From: Flavobacteriaceae bacterium
GTDB lineage: Bacteria; Bacteroidota; Bacteroidia; Flavobacteriales; Flavobacteriaceae
Direction: 5' to 3'
Length of the DNA stretch: 58,524 nt
NCBI GenBank assembly: GCA_016763715.1
Contig: JAESTG010000427.1
Span: 1 to 58,524, forward strand
A program made the position numbers and the translations under genes. Shown piece by piece: positions 15,555 through 23,889 of this stretch (positions are counted from its first letter, which is position 1; every line of letters begins with the position of its first letter). Below the pieces are notes generated by a model. It searched no databases. It was not told where the DNA came from and saw nothing but the letters and a program-made list of their open reading frames with translations.

Positions 15555-15772
15555 GCAATATAGAGGCCGATACAGCGAATAAGAAAGCATCAGCTGTTAA
15601 AGGTTTGACTGAAGCAGAACAGAATGACGTTGAGAACGCTGTAGCCTTAGCTGAGTTAGCTAGAGACCAGGGCAATCAACAGTTAATGAATCAAGCACTG
15701 GCTGAGATAGTAGGCTTGATACAAAGTGCGCCTGCACCACAACAGGCCCCCACTACTGGGTTAGTAGGTTAA
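15464..15772 (+). CDS. C-terminal Gln-rich helix of the portal, in the -1 frame
   Basis: 102 residues: a short Gln-rich segment, then QLEMAEKQAKIGNIEADTANKKASAV and a helix to QSAPAPQQAPTTGLVG. This is the expected barrel helix and tail of a P22-like portal; compare the uninterrupted FQNEQMQKMLKQAQSMIEQLQQ of the module B portal. The total from 13716 is 2057 bases, one short of a whole number of codons, fitting a single-base loss. Reinitiation at ATG 15464 or a -1 frameshift are alternatives, but no clear slippery heptamer or ribosome site precedes it. Confidence 0.8.
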   Translation: MQQQQQQAQQQQQIQQAAIQLEMAEKQAKIGNIEADTANKKASAVKGLTEAEQNDVENAVALAELARDQGNQQLMNQALAEIVGLIQSAPAPQQAPTTGLVG

Positions 15773-15801
15773 ATTCGTGGAGACGTTACTCAAGGGAAAT
15801 T

Positions 15802-15999
15802 ATGCACATATTAATAGATGGAAATGAATACCGAGTCGATGAGCAGACAAAGCTTGGCGACTATATAAAAGGCAAGGGTGAGGATGTTTACTTTATCTGC
15901 ACTCAAGCAAAGATGGATGAGGTTGATAAATTGAGGCAGTTTGCCGTAGCTAGACAATACGCACATGACCAGCTAGGCAAGGTGGCCAAACTGTTTTAA
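15802..15999 (+). CDS. Unknown small protein between portal and scaffold
   Basis: 65 residues (MHILIDGNEYRVDEQTKLGDY, later VDKLRQFAVARQYAHDQLG): a beta hairpin then two helices. A GGGAAA ribosome site lies just upstream. Module B has an unrelated-looking 96-residue helical protein in the same slot. Function unknown. Confidence 0.55.
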   Translation: MHILIDGNEYRVDEQTKLGDYIKGKGEDVYFICTQAKMDEVDKLRQFAVARQYAHDQLGKVAKLF

Positions 16000-16047
16000 A
16001 CCCTACTAGTGGGGATCGCTAGGAACAATTCGAGAGATCGTATCTAA

Positions 16048-16851
16048 ATGAGTGAAGAAGCCGAATCAGAAGTGACTCAAGACGCACCTATTGCAGAATC
16101 GTCACCTGCACCGGACGCCACAACCGAAATAGAGAATGTGGACGCTATAGAGCCTAAGAAAGTGAATAAGGTTCAAGAGCGGATAAATCAGTTAACTCGT
16201 GAGAAATACGAGGCAAGGCAAGAAACGGCAGCATTAGAGGAGAGAATTAAACAGCTTGAAACTAATAAACCCGTTACTAAAGAGCCTGAAATAGTTGCAC
16301 CTAATGAGGATGATTTTGATAATCATTCAAAGTATCAGCAGGCGAACGCCAAGTTTGTAGCTGAAACGGCTAGTAATGCAGCTTACGACAGGATATCAGC
16401 AGAGAACCAAGTACGAGATCAAGCGAATACAGAGACCGCAAGGCAGGCGGAGTTGAAGACTAAAAAGGCTGGCTTTGATGCTAATTTAGCAGAGAAGCGA
16501 GGTAACTTTGAAGACTTTGAGGACGTTGCTTACGGGCACCAATTTATGTCTATCGATATGGCTGAGCGCCTCTTTGACATGGATAAAGGGCCAGAGGTTG
16601 CTTATCACTTGGGATCAAATTTGGACGTGGCTGAAAAGATATTTGCCTTACCACCTATTCAGCAAGCTATCGAGTTAACCAAAATTGAGTTTCAGGTAGA
16701 CGCACTAAAACCCAAGTTGGTAAGTGGCGCACCTGATCCTATAACGCCTCTAGGCAGTGCGGAGAAGGTCTCAAAGGATGAAGACGACATGACCGACGCA
16801 GAATGGCTAGAGGCACGATATGCACAAATTAATGCGAGAAATTCGCAATAG
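16048..16851 (+). CDS. Capsid scaffolding protein
   Basis: 267 residues lying just before the coat gene. N-terminal 45 residues are acidic and Pro/Ala-rich (SEEAESEVTQDAPIAESSPAPD). A long coiled coil follows (VQERINQLTREKYEARQETAALEERIKQLE), then NRMDRA-like capsid-interacting helices (AYHLGSNLDVAEKIFALPPIQQAIEL) and a Met/Asp-Ala-Glu-Trp end (DDMTDAEWLEARYAQ). This arrangement is typical of scaffolds of P22-like podophages, which direct procapsid assembly and then leave. Confidence 0.8.
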   Translation: MSEEAESEVTQDAPIAESSPAPDATTEIENVDAIEPKKVNKVQERINQLTREKYEARQETAALEERIKQLETNKPVTKEPEIVAPNEDDFDNHSKYQQANAKFVAETASNAAYDRISAENQVRDQANTETARQAELKTKKAGFDANLAEKRGNFEDFEDVAYGHQFMSIDMAERLFDMDKGPEVAYHLGSNLDVAEKIFALPPIQQAIELTKIEFQVDALKPKLVSGAPDPITPLGSAEKVSKDEDDMTDAEWLEARYAQINARNSQ

Positions 16852-16860
16852 GTGATTTAA

Positions 16861-18054
16861 ATGGCTAACACGCTATTAACCACAGATAAGATTTTGCGAG
16901 AATCCCTACGGGTTTTACATGCAAAACTTAATTTTATTGGTCGGGTGAACCGATCTTACGATAGTTCTTTTGCAAATAAGGGTGCACAGATTGGGGACAC
17001 TCTGCGGATTCGTTTACCTGCTCAGTATGAGGTAACAGACGGTGCAGTATTAACAGCACAAGACACAGTAGAGAAGAACACATCTCTAGCTATTACCAGT
17101 CGAAAGCACGTTGGTGCGAAGTTCACTGATGAAGAGCTCCAGATGGATATTGATTCATTCTCCGAGCTACACCTTGAACCTGCCATGTCAGTACTAGCTG
17201 CTAAAGCTGAATCAGACATGATCAACAGTGTTTATAAGCAAGTCTACAATCAAGTCAATAACGTAGCGTCTGACATGACGTACAAGTTAATCGGTAATGG
17301 TAGAAAGCTTCTTGTCGATAACCTTGTGCCGCAAGACAACACTGTTACGGCTTGTTTAAATACTTCTGATAATCTTGATTTGAATGATGCGTTAAAAGGC
17401 TTGTTCAACCCTCAAAGTACTATCGGGGCTAACTTTAGAGAAGGCGGTATAGGTCGGACTTCTGGGTATAGTTTCTTTGAAAATACTCACATGCCTCGCC
17501 ACACCACTGGAACTGATGACGGCACAGGTGATTATCTGACTGACTCAGCAACTGCTCAAACAGGCGCAAGCCTTACTATCGATACGGGTGCTGGCACCAT
17601 GACAGCGGGTGATGTCTTTACCGTTGCAGGCGTTAATCGGGTGCATCCAGAAACTAAGGTGGATACTGGTAACTTGCAGCAGTTTGTTGTTACCACCGCT
17701 ATTGGCGCAAGTGCAACAACCATCACGTTTACGCCTGAAATTATAGCAACAGGTCCTTACCAGAACGTGAGTAATGGCGCGGCTAATAACCAAGCTCTTA
17801 CTAAAGTTGGTGGCAATGCGGCCGCTCATGATGTCTCGCTAGGGTTCCATAGAGATGCGTTTGCTTTTGCAACTGCTGACCTTCCTGTACCTGGTGGAAT
17901 GGATATGGCAGGGCGCAAGGTCATGGATGGCATTTCAATGCGATTTGTCCGAGGGTTTGATATTGTTAACTCTCGATTCGTGAGCCGGTTTGATATTACC
18001 TACGGCTTCAATGCAATCCGGCCTGAGCTTGCTCACCGATGGGCTAACAACTAA
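16861..18054 (+). CDS. Major capsid protein, P22 coat family
   Basis: 397 residues, HK97 fold expected. The start LLTTDKILRESLRVLHAKLNF, then GAQIGDTLRIRLPAQYEVTDG, KHVGAKFTDEELQMDIDSF, and the end MRFVRGFDIVNSRFVSRFDITYGF fit the P22 gene 5 coat family. The middle (about 215-290) looks like the inserted domain seen in P22 coat. Length is slightly under the 430 of P22. A ribosome site AGGTG precedes the ATG by five to nine bases. Module B uses a different coat family (53968). Confidence 0.88.
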   Translation: MANTLLTTDKILRESLRVLHAKLNFIGRVNRSYDSSFANKGAQIGDTLRIRLPAQYEVTDGAVLTAQDTVEKNTSLAITSRKHVGAKFTDEELQMDIDSFSELHLEPAMSVLAAKAESDMINSVYKQVYNQVNNVASDMTYKLIGNGRKLLVDNLVPQDNTVTACLNTSDNLDLNDALKGLFNPQSTIGANFREGGIGRTSGYSFFENTHMPRHTTGTDDGTGDYLTDSATAQTGASLTIDTGAGTMTAGDVFTVAGVNRVHPETKVDTGNLQQFVVTTAIGASATTITFTPEIIATGPYQNVSNGAANNQALTKVGGNAAAHDVSLGFHRDAFAFATADLPVPGGMDMAGRKVMDGISMRFVRGFDIVNSRFVSRFDITYGFNAIRPELAHRWANN

Positions 18055-18066
18055 GGAGAAGTCATC

Positions 18067-18549
18067 ATGGCTTTAGAACAAATAGGAACGAACACCGATG
18101 AGGGGGCAGTAATGCCAGGGCGTCACCTTGAGGTTATTTCCGGTCTAGCGGGTGGTACTACTGCGCGACAGTTGCTTGCGTCTGAATCAGGGTCTTTATG
18201 TCTCTTTGATGATGCAGCGGGTCAAATTTATATCTTACCAGCACCAGTGGTAGGCATGGTTTTTGATTTCTTAACAACAGTTGCAGGCACTAGTAACTCT
18301 CATTCAATCGATACTGATGCGTCGACCACTTTTATGGGTGGCGGTGTTGCTGCTGTATCAACGGCAGTGGCAGAGGGTGGTGATAGTTTTGTAGCTACCA
18401 TCTCATCTACCGTATCACTTGATATGGACAGCGATGTAACAGGCCGGTTGGTTGGGTCTGCAATCCGAGCAGTGGCTTTGAGTTCTACCACGTGGGGTAT
18501 TTCAGGAACTACCCACGGCGTAGGAACGCTAGCAACACCATTTGCATAA
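18067..18549 (+). CDS. Probable head decoration protein
   Basis: 160 residues immediately after the coat gene (AAGGAGAAG ribosome site). Gly/Ala/Thr/Ser-rich with HSIDTDASTTFMGGGVAAV and a final GISGTTHGVGTLATPFA. Small beta-rich proteins in this slot usually cement the capsid; the module B equivalent at 54995 is a Bbp16-type cement protein. Function inferred from place and composition. Confidence 0.6.
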   Translation: MALEQIGTNTDEGAVMPGRHLEVISGLAGGTTARQLLASESGSLCLFDDAAGQIYILPAPVVGMVFDFLTTVAGTSNSHSIDTDASTTFMGGGVAAVSTAVAEGGDSFVATISSTVSLDMDSDVTGRLVGSAIRAVALSSTTWGISGTTHGVGTLATPFA

Positions 18550-18555
18550 GCAATA

Positions 18556-18580
18556 AGGGGTCTAGAACGGCCCCGATTTT
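18556..18580 (+). terminator. Weak terminator or attenuator hairpin
   Basis: GGGG (18557-18560) pairs with CCCC (18571-18574) around TCTAGAACGG, followed by GATTTT. Short stem and short T-run, so it probably only lowers downstream expression after the coat/decoration genes, which are needed in largest amount. Confidence 0.4.
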
Positions 18581-18589
18581 GGAGAGATT

Positions 18590-18790
18590 ATGGTTTGTAC
18601 AGAATGTGGGCATGACAACTCAGCAGTAGCGGCAAAAGACCCGTGGTGTATGTATAAGTTTGAGAATGGTCAAGTCGTTAACAAGTTGTTTGACCCTGAT
18701 AAGATCCCTAAAGGCTGGTTTGATTCGCCAAAAGCGGCAAAAGCTGGCAAGAAGACATCCAAGGCTACTAGCGAAGGGTTAACCGTATGA
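18590..18790 (+). CDS. Unknown small head-region protein
   Basis: 66 residues: CTECGHDNS at the N-terminus, then MYKFENGQVVNKLFDPDKIPKGWFDSPKAA and a Lys-rich tail. The middle matches a widespread short phage protein of head gene clusters (MYKxxxxGxVxSxxFDxxxIPxGWxDSP). Only one CxxC is present here, so it is not a full zinc site. It overlaps the next gene (ATGA). Precise role unknown. Confidence 0.55.
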   Translation: MVCTECGHDNSAVAAKDPWCMYKFENGQVVNKLFDPDKIPKGWFDSPKAAKAGKKTSKATSEGLTV

Positions 18791-19176
18791 CAACCGCGCA
18801 AAACATGATTGATTCATCAGCAAAGATGGCGGGGATACTGGCAGAAGGGCAATCTTTAGAGTCGGGCGTGAATACAGATGCGTTAAACCGCCTAAACCGC
18901 ATGTTTGCACGTTGGGCGAACATTGGCATTGATTTAGGGCTGGCCACTCTAGCGGCTTCAGATACGGTCTATGTTGATGTTGCAGATGAGGAAGCCATAG
19001 AGCTTAGTTTGGCATTACGGCTAATGGTAAAGCACCGCCGACAAATAGCGCCAGGTCTTTCTGAGGCAGGCGATCAAATGGTCACGGAATTACAAAGCAA
19101 GTACTCTAATTTACCTGTGATGGCGTTAGATGCAGCCCTCTCAGGATCGCAACGGTACAATATTAATAATGGCTAA
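18787..19176 (+). CDS. P22 gp4-like head-tail adaptor
   Basis: 129 helical residues (AQNMIDSSAKMAGILAEGQS, TDALNRLNRMFARWANIGIDLG, then EEAIELSLALRLMVKHR). P22 gp4 and relatives bind below the portal, close the packaged head and have exactly this start (A..MI..A...AGVL..GE.P......D.L..LN.M...W...). Its gene order, before a gp10-like protein, agrees. P22 gp4 is also a muramidase, but no such activity can be inferred here. Confidence 0.7.
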   Translation: MTTAQNMIDSSAKMAGILAEGQSLESGVNTDALNRLNRMFARWANIGIDLGLATLAASDTVYVDVADEEAIELSLALRLMVKHRRQIAPGLSEAGDQMVTELQSKYSNLPVMALDAALSGSQRYNINNG

Positions 19177-20566
19177 AATACCCGTCCCTTTAGTTGGCCC
19201 GACATATACCAATCGATCGCTTCCGGTCGGGGCGCAGGTTACCCGTAATTTCTATGTTGAGGTTAATCAAGGTGGCGATGAAGCGGTCAGTATGCAGCCA
19301 TTTCCAGGGCTGAAGGAGTGGGGTAGCGCAGGAGATGGCTTTGATAGGGGGCTAGGCGTTTTAAATGGCATCCTGTACAAAGTATCAGGGGATGAACTTT
19401 ACAGTGTTGACCGTAGGGGGGATGCCGTTCTAATTGGCACTATCTTAGGGTCGACTAGATGCACTCTTGTTGAGGACACTGCCGGCAATTTGGTGATAAC
19501 GACAGGGCATGGGAAACCTTACGCCTATAACGGTGCAACTTTAACCCTAGGCAAAGATGGCGACCTACCTAAAGCGTCAACAGCTGCATACATTAACGAC
19601 AGGGTGATTTATGAAAGCACGACAGGCCTAGCCTTTGCTGACCTTGACACGCCTTTAACAGTTAATAGCGCTAATATTTTAAAAGCTAATACTAAAGCCG
19701 ATGGGATGATGGCTGTTGTTGCCCATCGGCAGCAAATATTTGCGTTTGGGGCTAAATCTATAGAGCCTAACTCGTTTATAGGCACTGGCACTCCCCCTTA
19801 TGCAAGGGTTAATAACGCTGTACAGCAAGTAGGCACGAGCGCTAAATATTCAGTGTCTACGAACAACAACTACATTTATTTCCTAGACAATAATAAACAG
19901 CCCTCAAGAATGAGCGGGATCACAATACAGGCAATCGGCAATCCGGCTATTGGGCAAGCTATCGCTAAGTATTCGGATGTGAGTGATTGCTTCACTGTTT
20001 GTTTTAGTTTTGATAATCAAGATTTTTGCCTGTTTAGCTTTCCAACAGGCGATGAGACATGGCTTTTTAATGAGCAATCGCAGCTATGGACAAACCTAGC
20101 TTTTGGGGTAGAGGATCAACACCTTATTAGCGACTATCAGTTTGTCTATGGTAAGCACCTAGTATCAGATAGGCGTAACGGCAATATTTACGAGATAGAC
20201 ATGAATACTTATACTGATAATGGGTTGGTTATCCATAGGCAGCGCGATACAATCAGCATTAGCAGCAAGGATCTAGGCCCCCCTGGGCATAAATTATTTA
20301 TGAATAGTTTGCAGTTAGTTATTGAGCCTGGGGCTAGTTTAGTTACAGTCCAAGCTACGGTGATGATGCAATATTCTGATGATAATGGGCGAACATGGTC
20401 TAGTGAGCGCTGGGCTGATATAGGGGAACAGGGAGACTATACTTATCATGTAGAGTGGCTAGGTTTAGGCTCTTTTTACAACAGAATGTTTAGGTTTTCT
20501 ATGAGTGATGCAATCAACTGGGTGTTAATTTCTGCACATGCAGACGTGGAGATGGGTCTTGGCTGA
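19169..20566 (+). CDS. P22 gp10-like packaged-DNA stabilisation protein
   Basis: 465 residues from the ATG at 19169, which overlaps the gp4-like stop (ATGGCTAA). The sequence is a chain of beta-propeller-like repeats. It starts KIPVPLVGPTYTNRSLPVGAQVTRNFY, has FPGLKEWGSAGDG and ends in a Trp-rich domain (MQYSDDNGRTWSSERWADIGE). P22 gp10 forms the hexameric lower tail ring to which tailspike and needle attach. A homologue with the same GPTY...NSRPL start and YDGGNSWVNKGWG end is at 56353, so both modules use this tail design. Confidence 0.85.
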   Translation: MAKIPVPLVGPTYTNRSLPVGAQVTRNFYVEVNQGGDEAVSMQPFPGLKEWGSAGDGFDRGLGVLNGILYKVSGDELYSVDRRGDAVLIGTILGSTRCTLVEDTAGNLVITTGHGKPYAYNGATLTLGKDGDLPKASTAAYINDRVIYESTTGLAFADLDTPLTVNSANILKANTKADGMMAVVAHRQQIFAFGAKSIEPNSFIGTGTPPYARVNNAVQQVGTSAKYSVSTNNNYIYFLDNNKQPSRMSGITIQAIGNPAIGQAIAKYSDVSDCFTVCFSFDNQDFCLFSFPTGDETWLFNEQSQLWTNLAFGVEDQHLISDYQFVYGKHLVSDRRNGNIYEIDMNTYTDNGLVIHRQRDTISISSKDLGPPGHKLFMNSLQLVIEPGASLVTVQATVMMQYSDDNGRTWSSERWADIGEQGDYTYHVEWLGLGSFYNRMFRFSMSDAINWVLISAHADVEMGLG

Positions 20567-21095
20567 AAAGATAGCGCCTTATGTGCAGCCTATTCCAAAG
20601 TTTGTCTTAGAAACTAACAACCAAGAGTTTATAAATTGGTTTAGCTACGACAATTTATGGAAGCAAGACATTAATGTTAATCTAGGCTTTGGTGATGCAA
20701 TAACCAACGTTACTAATAGCGAGTCATTTGAAACCAGTAGCGCTAGTTCAGAGTATCAGGCACATAAACGCGAATTAGAGCAGATCGAGGACTTAATTCC
20801 GACGACTCAAGTTCGCGAGTTATACTCTAAGATAGTGACGGCAAACTATACAGCGGTTAACAATGATTTTTGTGACATTAGAAATGGCTCGACGGTGACG
20901 CTTGATTCTAATGCAGGATGGAATGATCAGATTATAACGACTAATGGTGATGGCTCTTCGGTTAAGGTAACTAGCACTATAGAACTTCGATACAAAGGCC
21001 AGCGCGGCAACACGATTACTATCAGACAAGAAGGCACAAGTATCCATTGGTATCTGTTTAGTGATGGTACAGAGAAGTTTTGGAGGGCGTCGTGA
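20559..21095 (+). CDS. Probable tail protein next to gp10
   Basis: 178 residues from TTG 20559 overlapping the gp10 stop (TTGGCTGA); ATG 20538 in the same frame lies inside gp10. N-terminus EKIAPYVQPIPKF, then a helical stretch with a charged run (YQAHKRELEQIEDLI), then a beta domain (VTLDSNAGWNDQIITTNGDGSS, GTSIHWYLFSDGTEKFWRAS) like the capping domains found at the ends of fibres. Module B has a shorter protein in the same slot (57765). Confidence 0.5.
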   Translation: MAEKIAPYVQPIPKFVLETNNQEFINWFSYDNLWKQDINVNLGFGDAITNVTNSESFETSSASSEYQAHKRELEQIEDLIPTTQVRELYSKIVTANYTAVNNDFCDIRNGSTVTLDSNAGWNDQIITTNGDGSSVKVTSTIELRYKGQRGNTITIRQEGTSIHWYLFSDGTEKFWRAS

Positions 21096-21244
21096 GTATT
21101 GAAGCTGAAAGCATTGACCATGAACGAGATATAGAAACCAGTGCCGAGGAACAGGTTAGGCTACTTAAGGCCGTTATTGCAGGACTTGCGCTGATTTTAG
21201 ATGTTGAGCCTGAACTTTTAATCAAAATAGCAGAGGATTTGTAA
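21092..21244 (+). CDS. Unknown 50-residue acidic helical protein
   Basis: Starts at a GTG overlapping the preceding TGA (GTGAGT). Helical and acidic (ERDIETSAEEQVRLLKAVIAGL, EPELLIKIAEDL). Its ribosome site is GGAGGG, eight bases upstream. Such short ORFs between tail genes are common; function unknown. Confidence 0.5.
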   Translation: MSIEAESIDHERDIETSAEEQVRLLKAVIAGLALILDVEPELLIKIAEDL

Positions 21245-21245
21245 G

Positions 21246-21851
21246 ATGGCCGGAATAGAATTTTTATATCAAGACGACCAGACCGGCTTTGATGCTCGGG
21301 TTAAGGGATCTGACAACAGATTTAACGCTAGTTCCAGATCAGATTCTAGAGGTTACTATAACGCCAGGGATGCGGGGCAAGCTTATTCGGTGGCGTTTGA
21401 AATGACCACACCTGTCGCTGGCGAGTACTTCGCCTACTGGCAGAATAACCACCCTAATAGCTTGCAACTTGTCATTAGTGCCATTGGGGTTAATGCTGTT
21501 CAGGCTTCTCGAATCAAGTTACACGTTGTAACAGGTACGGCGGCGACAGGTAGCGGGGTAACAGCTATAACCCCTTTGAATATGAATAGATCAAGCCCTA
21601 ACACGGCAGCATCTTCCGGCGTAACAACGGCGGTGCAAGGGGATACTGGAGCGACAGGTATAGGCACATTAACCTCTATCGGCCTTGTTGATTTCTTATA
21701 TGTGGCAGCAACAGGGCATGAGGAATTTCGCCTTGATGATCGATTAAGACTAGGTGTTGGTGACGCTATCGCCCTTGAGTATGATGAGGGGACGACCGGC
21801 GATGTTGCTGGGGTTATGTTCGGATACTATGAGAAGAAAGGTAGAGCTTAA
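21246..21851 (+). CDS. Predicted tail or fibre protein
   Basis: 201 residues; beta-rich, with a repeated S/G-rich N-terminal part (SSRSDSRGYYNARDAGQAYSVAFEMTTP) and FAYWQNNHPNSLQLVISAIGVNAV. It overlaps the next gene by one base. I read it as an externally exposed structural protein. No family recognised. Confidence 0.5.
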   Translation: MAGIEFLYQDDQTGFDARVKGSDNRFNASSRSDSRGYYNARDAGQAYSVAFEMTTPVAGEYFAYWQNNHPNSLQLVISAIGVNAVQASRIKLHVVTGTAATGSGVTAITPLNMNRSSPNTAASSGVTTAVQGDTGATGIGTLTSIGLVDFLYVAATGHEEFRLDDRLRLGVGDAIALEYDEGTTGDVAGVMFGYYEKKGRA

Positions 21852-23110
21852 TGGGGATAAAGGTTACTCCTTCTGGGGCTGATCAAAGTGGTCAAGACGC
21901 CAGGGCAAGCCTTCATAATCGTGGGGGTGTTGTTGGCTCAGTAAACTATGTGCGTGAGTATGACAATCTGAGGGCTGATATTAAGTTTTTCTTTAATGAG
22001 ACCTATGGCGGGGAGATGAACCAAGCCATTGTTTCCTCAGAAGTGGCTACGGTTATCCACGATGGGGGAGATACCACCAACGCCGACAGCGGAACGGCAA
22101 CGGGTGGAACGTCAGGAACGAATCTAGAGGACACGGGGCAGAACTTTTTAACCACTGTAGGCGTAGGAATGACGGTTAGAAATACCACTGACACAACTTA
22201 TGCTGTAGTCACGGCGGTGGTGGATAATGACAACCTAACCCTTGATGGCTCGATCATGGTCGATACAGAGACTTTCACTGTGGGAGCTGTGTGGGTAGGA
22301 ACAGGTGATGCGAGCTTTAACTTTGCTAGTGGGGCCAAAATAGTTTGTACAGCGGCGAACAATAATGATGCAGCCCTATTTACTAATGCCGGAACATCGG
22401 ATATGCAGCATTTCGGGGTTTTAACGGGCAAAATAGACCTAGACGCTTACAATAGCGCTAATCATTCTGTTGAGTTCTCGTTCCTTTCATCATCAGTTTT
22501 GGTGGGGAACGCGGTTAATATTAATGATTATATTAATGTGATTGACGTTTCAGAGCAATCCTTTTCAATACCCCTAGCGGACATGGGAATAACATCTCAG
22601 ACAGTTAACGAGCTTCAAGCGGTGGTTTTAAGATCGGGTGGTTCAAAGCCCACTTTTAAATTAGATGATTTACAGCTAGGAGATGCATCAGGGTCGGCGA
22701 CGTGGATGGCACTACCGGACCACGGCACTACCTTTCTCGCTAAACGGTTAAGGTTTGTTCTAGCCGATAACATTACAGAGATTGAATACGATAAATTTAT
22801 GGGCCTAGCGGCGCTGACCAACGGGGTTAACTTGCTTATTGTATCTAATGGGGAGAGCTTATTCCAGGGCATTATTAGGGATATGGGTGGGTTCTATCTA
22901 GCTGGAATCGATGAGAAAACATCATCTCTGGGGGCCACTAACAGTTGGACAGCTCTCGAGATAGATATTACCTCCCCCGTCGTTTTAGATGGTACGTCAG
23001 GCAATAAAGCAGGTCTTGATGATGGGTTTTACCTTACTATTAGCGATGATCTTTCGGGCCTTTTAAGGTTCCAGGGTATTATTTTGGGTGACACGGTTTT
23101 AAAGGAATAG
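21851..23110 (+). CDS. Predicted tail or fibre protein
   Basis: 419 residues. N-terminus KVTPSGADQSGQDARASLHNRGG and EYDNLRADIKFFFNETYGGEMNQ. A middle block (GTATGGTSGTNLEDTGQNFLTTVGVGMTVRNTTDTTYAVVTAV) is similar to part of the tailspike at 27627 (TDKLVDSTEHFTTNAYVGLTVKNLSDTEV), a module seen in many phage fibres. Likely a structural subunit of the tail. Confidence 0.55.
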   Translation: MGIKVTPSGADQSGQDARASLHNRGGVVGSVNYVREYDNLRADIKFFFNETYGGEMNQAIVSSEVATVIHDGGDTTNADSGTATGGTSGTNLEDTGQNFLTTVGVGMTVRNTTDTTYAVVTAVVDNDNLTLDGSIMVDTETFTVGAVWVGTGDASFNFASGAKIVCTAANNNDAALFTNAGTSDMQHFGVLTGKIDLDAYNSANHSVEFSFLSSSVLVGNAVNINDYINVIDVSEQSFSIPLADMGITSQTVNELQAVVLRSGGSKPTFKLDDLQLGDASGSATWMALPDHGTTFLAKRLRFVLADNITEIEYDKFMGLAALTNGVNLLIVSNGESLFQGIIRDMGGFYLAGIDEKTSSLGATNSWTALEIDITSPVVLDGTSGNKAGLDDGFYLTISDDLSGLLRFQGIILGDTVLKE

Positions 23111-23111
23111 C

Positions 23112-23444
23112 ATGGCTAGAAATCCTTTTAGAGACATACAACAGATCGCAACAACAACGCTAACAACGGTCTATACAGCTGCGACGGGTATTAATTCGAC
23201 TATATCAGTGGTTAGTCTGGTTAATACCACAGCAACGGCTTTAAATATTGATGTATACCACAATGACGGGGCCACTGATTTTTTAAAGAATACTATCCAT
23301 ATTCCAGGCGGGGCAGGAAGAGAGCGCCTTTACTACGGCTTTGAGAGGGGCGTCCTAGCAGCAGGGGATTCGATTAAAGTACAAGCAGACGGGGCAACAG
23401 CGTTTAATTTAGCTATTTATGGGTCAGAAATTGAGAGTAGCTAG
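23112..23444 (+). CDS. Predicted small virion protein
   Basis: 110 residues, one base after the previous stop. Beta-sandwich pattern (TTLTTVYTAATGINSTISVVSLVNTTATALNIDVY, AGDSIKVQADGATAFNLAIYGSEIE). Proteins of this size and pattern occur among tail genes of phages and are thought to be structural. The GNAT-like gene starts inside its last 26 bases. Confidence 0.5.
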   Translation: MARNPFRDIQQIATTTLTTVYTAATGINSTISVVSLVNTTATALNIDVYHNDGATDFLKNTIHIPGGAGRERLYYGFERGVLAAGDSIKVQADGATAFNLAIYGSEIESS

Positions 23445-23889
23445 AACGTTCGATATTGATGTGATCAATGCAGTATTAAAGCACCCGAAGGTAAAAGACT
23501 GTATAGGCGATGATTTTAGTGGCGATGTTGAGTACCCGATTGTTGATAATATATACTACTTAGCGGTGTATGATCGAGAGCTGGCAGGGATGTTCGTTGT
23601 TTACCCTTTAAATGCGGTCACTTTTGATGCTCATTCGGCGATGTTACCAGGCAAGTACGGTAATAAGGCAAAAGAGGCTGGCAGATTAGCGATAGATTGG
23701 GTTTTTAACCATACGGGGTGCTTAAAGATTAACGGATCAACCCCTATTTACAACAAGTTGGCTTTAAAGTATTCAGAGCAGATAGGCTTTATCCGTGAAG
23801 GGGTTAATAAACGGTCTATCATGAAAGACGGGCAATTGCATGACCAAGTTTACTTTGGTTTGGAGCGTGAAAAATGGGTATTGAGTTAG
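23419..23889 (+). CDS. GNAT-like protein in the place of P22 gp14
   Basis: 156 residues with an acetyltransferase-type pattern: YLAVYDRELAGMFVVYPLN, a motif A-like stretch LPGKYGNKAKEAGRLAIDWVFNHTG, and a C-terminal IGFIREGVNKRSIMKDGQLHDQVYFGLEREKW. P22 gp14 is a GNAT-fold protein encoded just before gp7, gp20 and gp16, the same order seen here. It is needed for virion assembly in P22; an enzymatic role is not certain. The canonical acetyl-CoA loop is only partly matched (GKYGNK). Confidence 0.65.
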   Translation: MGQKLRVARTFDIDVINAVLKHPKVKDCIGDDFSGDVEYPIVDNIYYLAVYDRELAGMFVVYPLNAVTFDAHSAMLPGKYGNKAKEAGRLAIDWVFNHTGCLKINGSTPIYNKLALKYSEQIGFIREGVNKRSIMKDGQLHDQVYFGLEREKWVLS

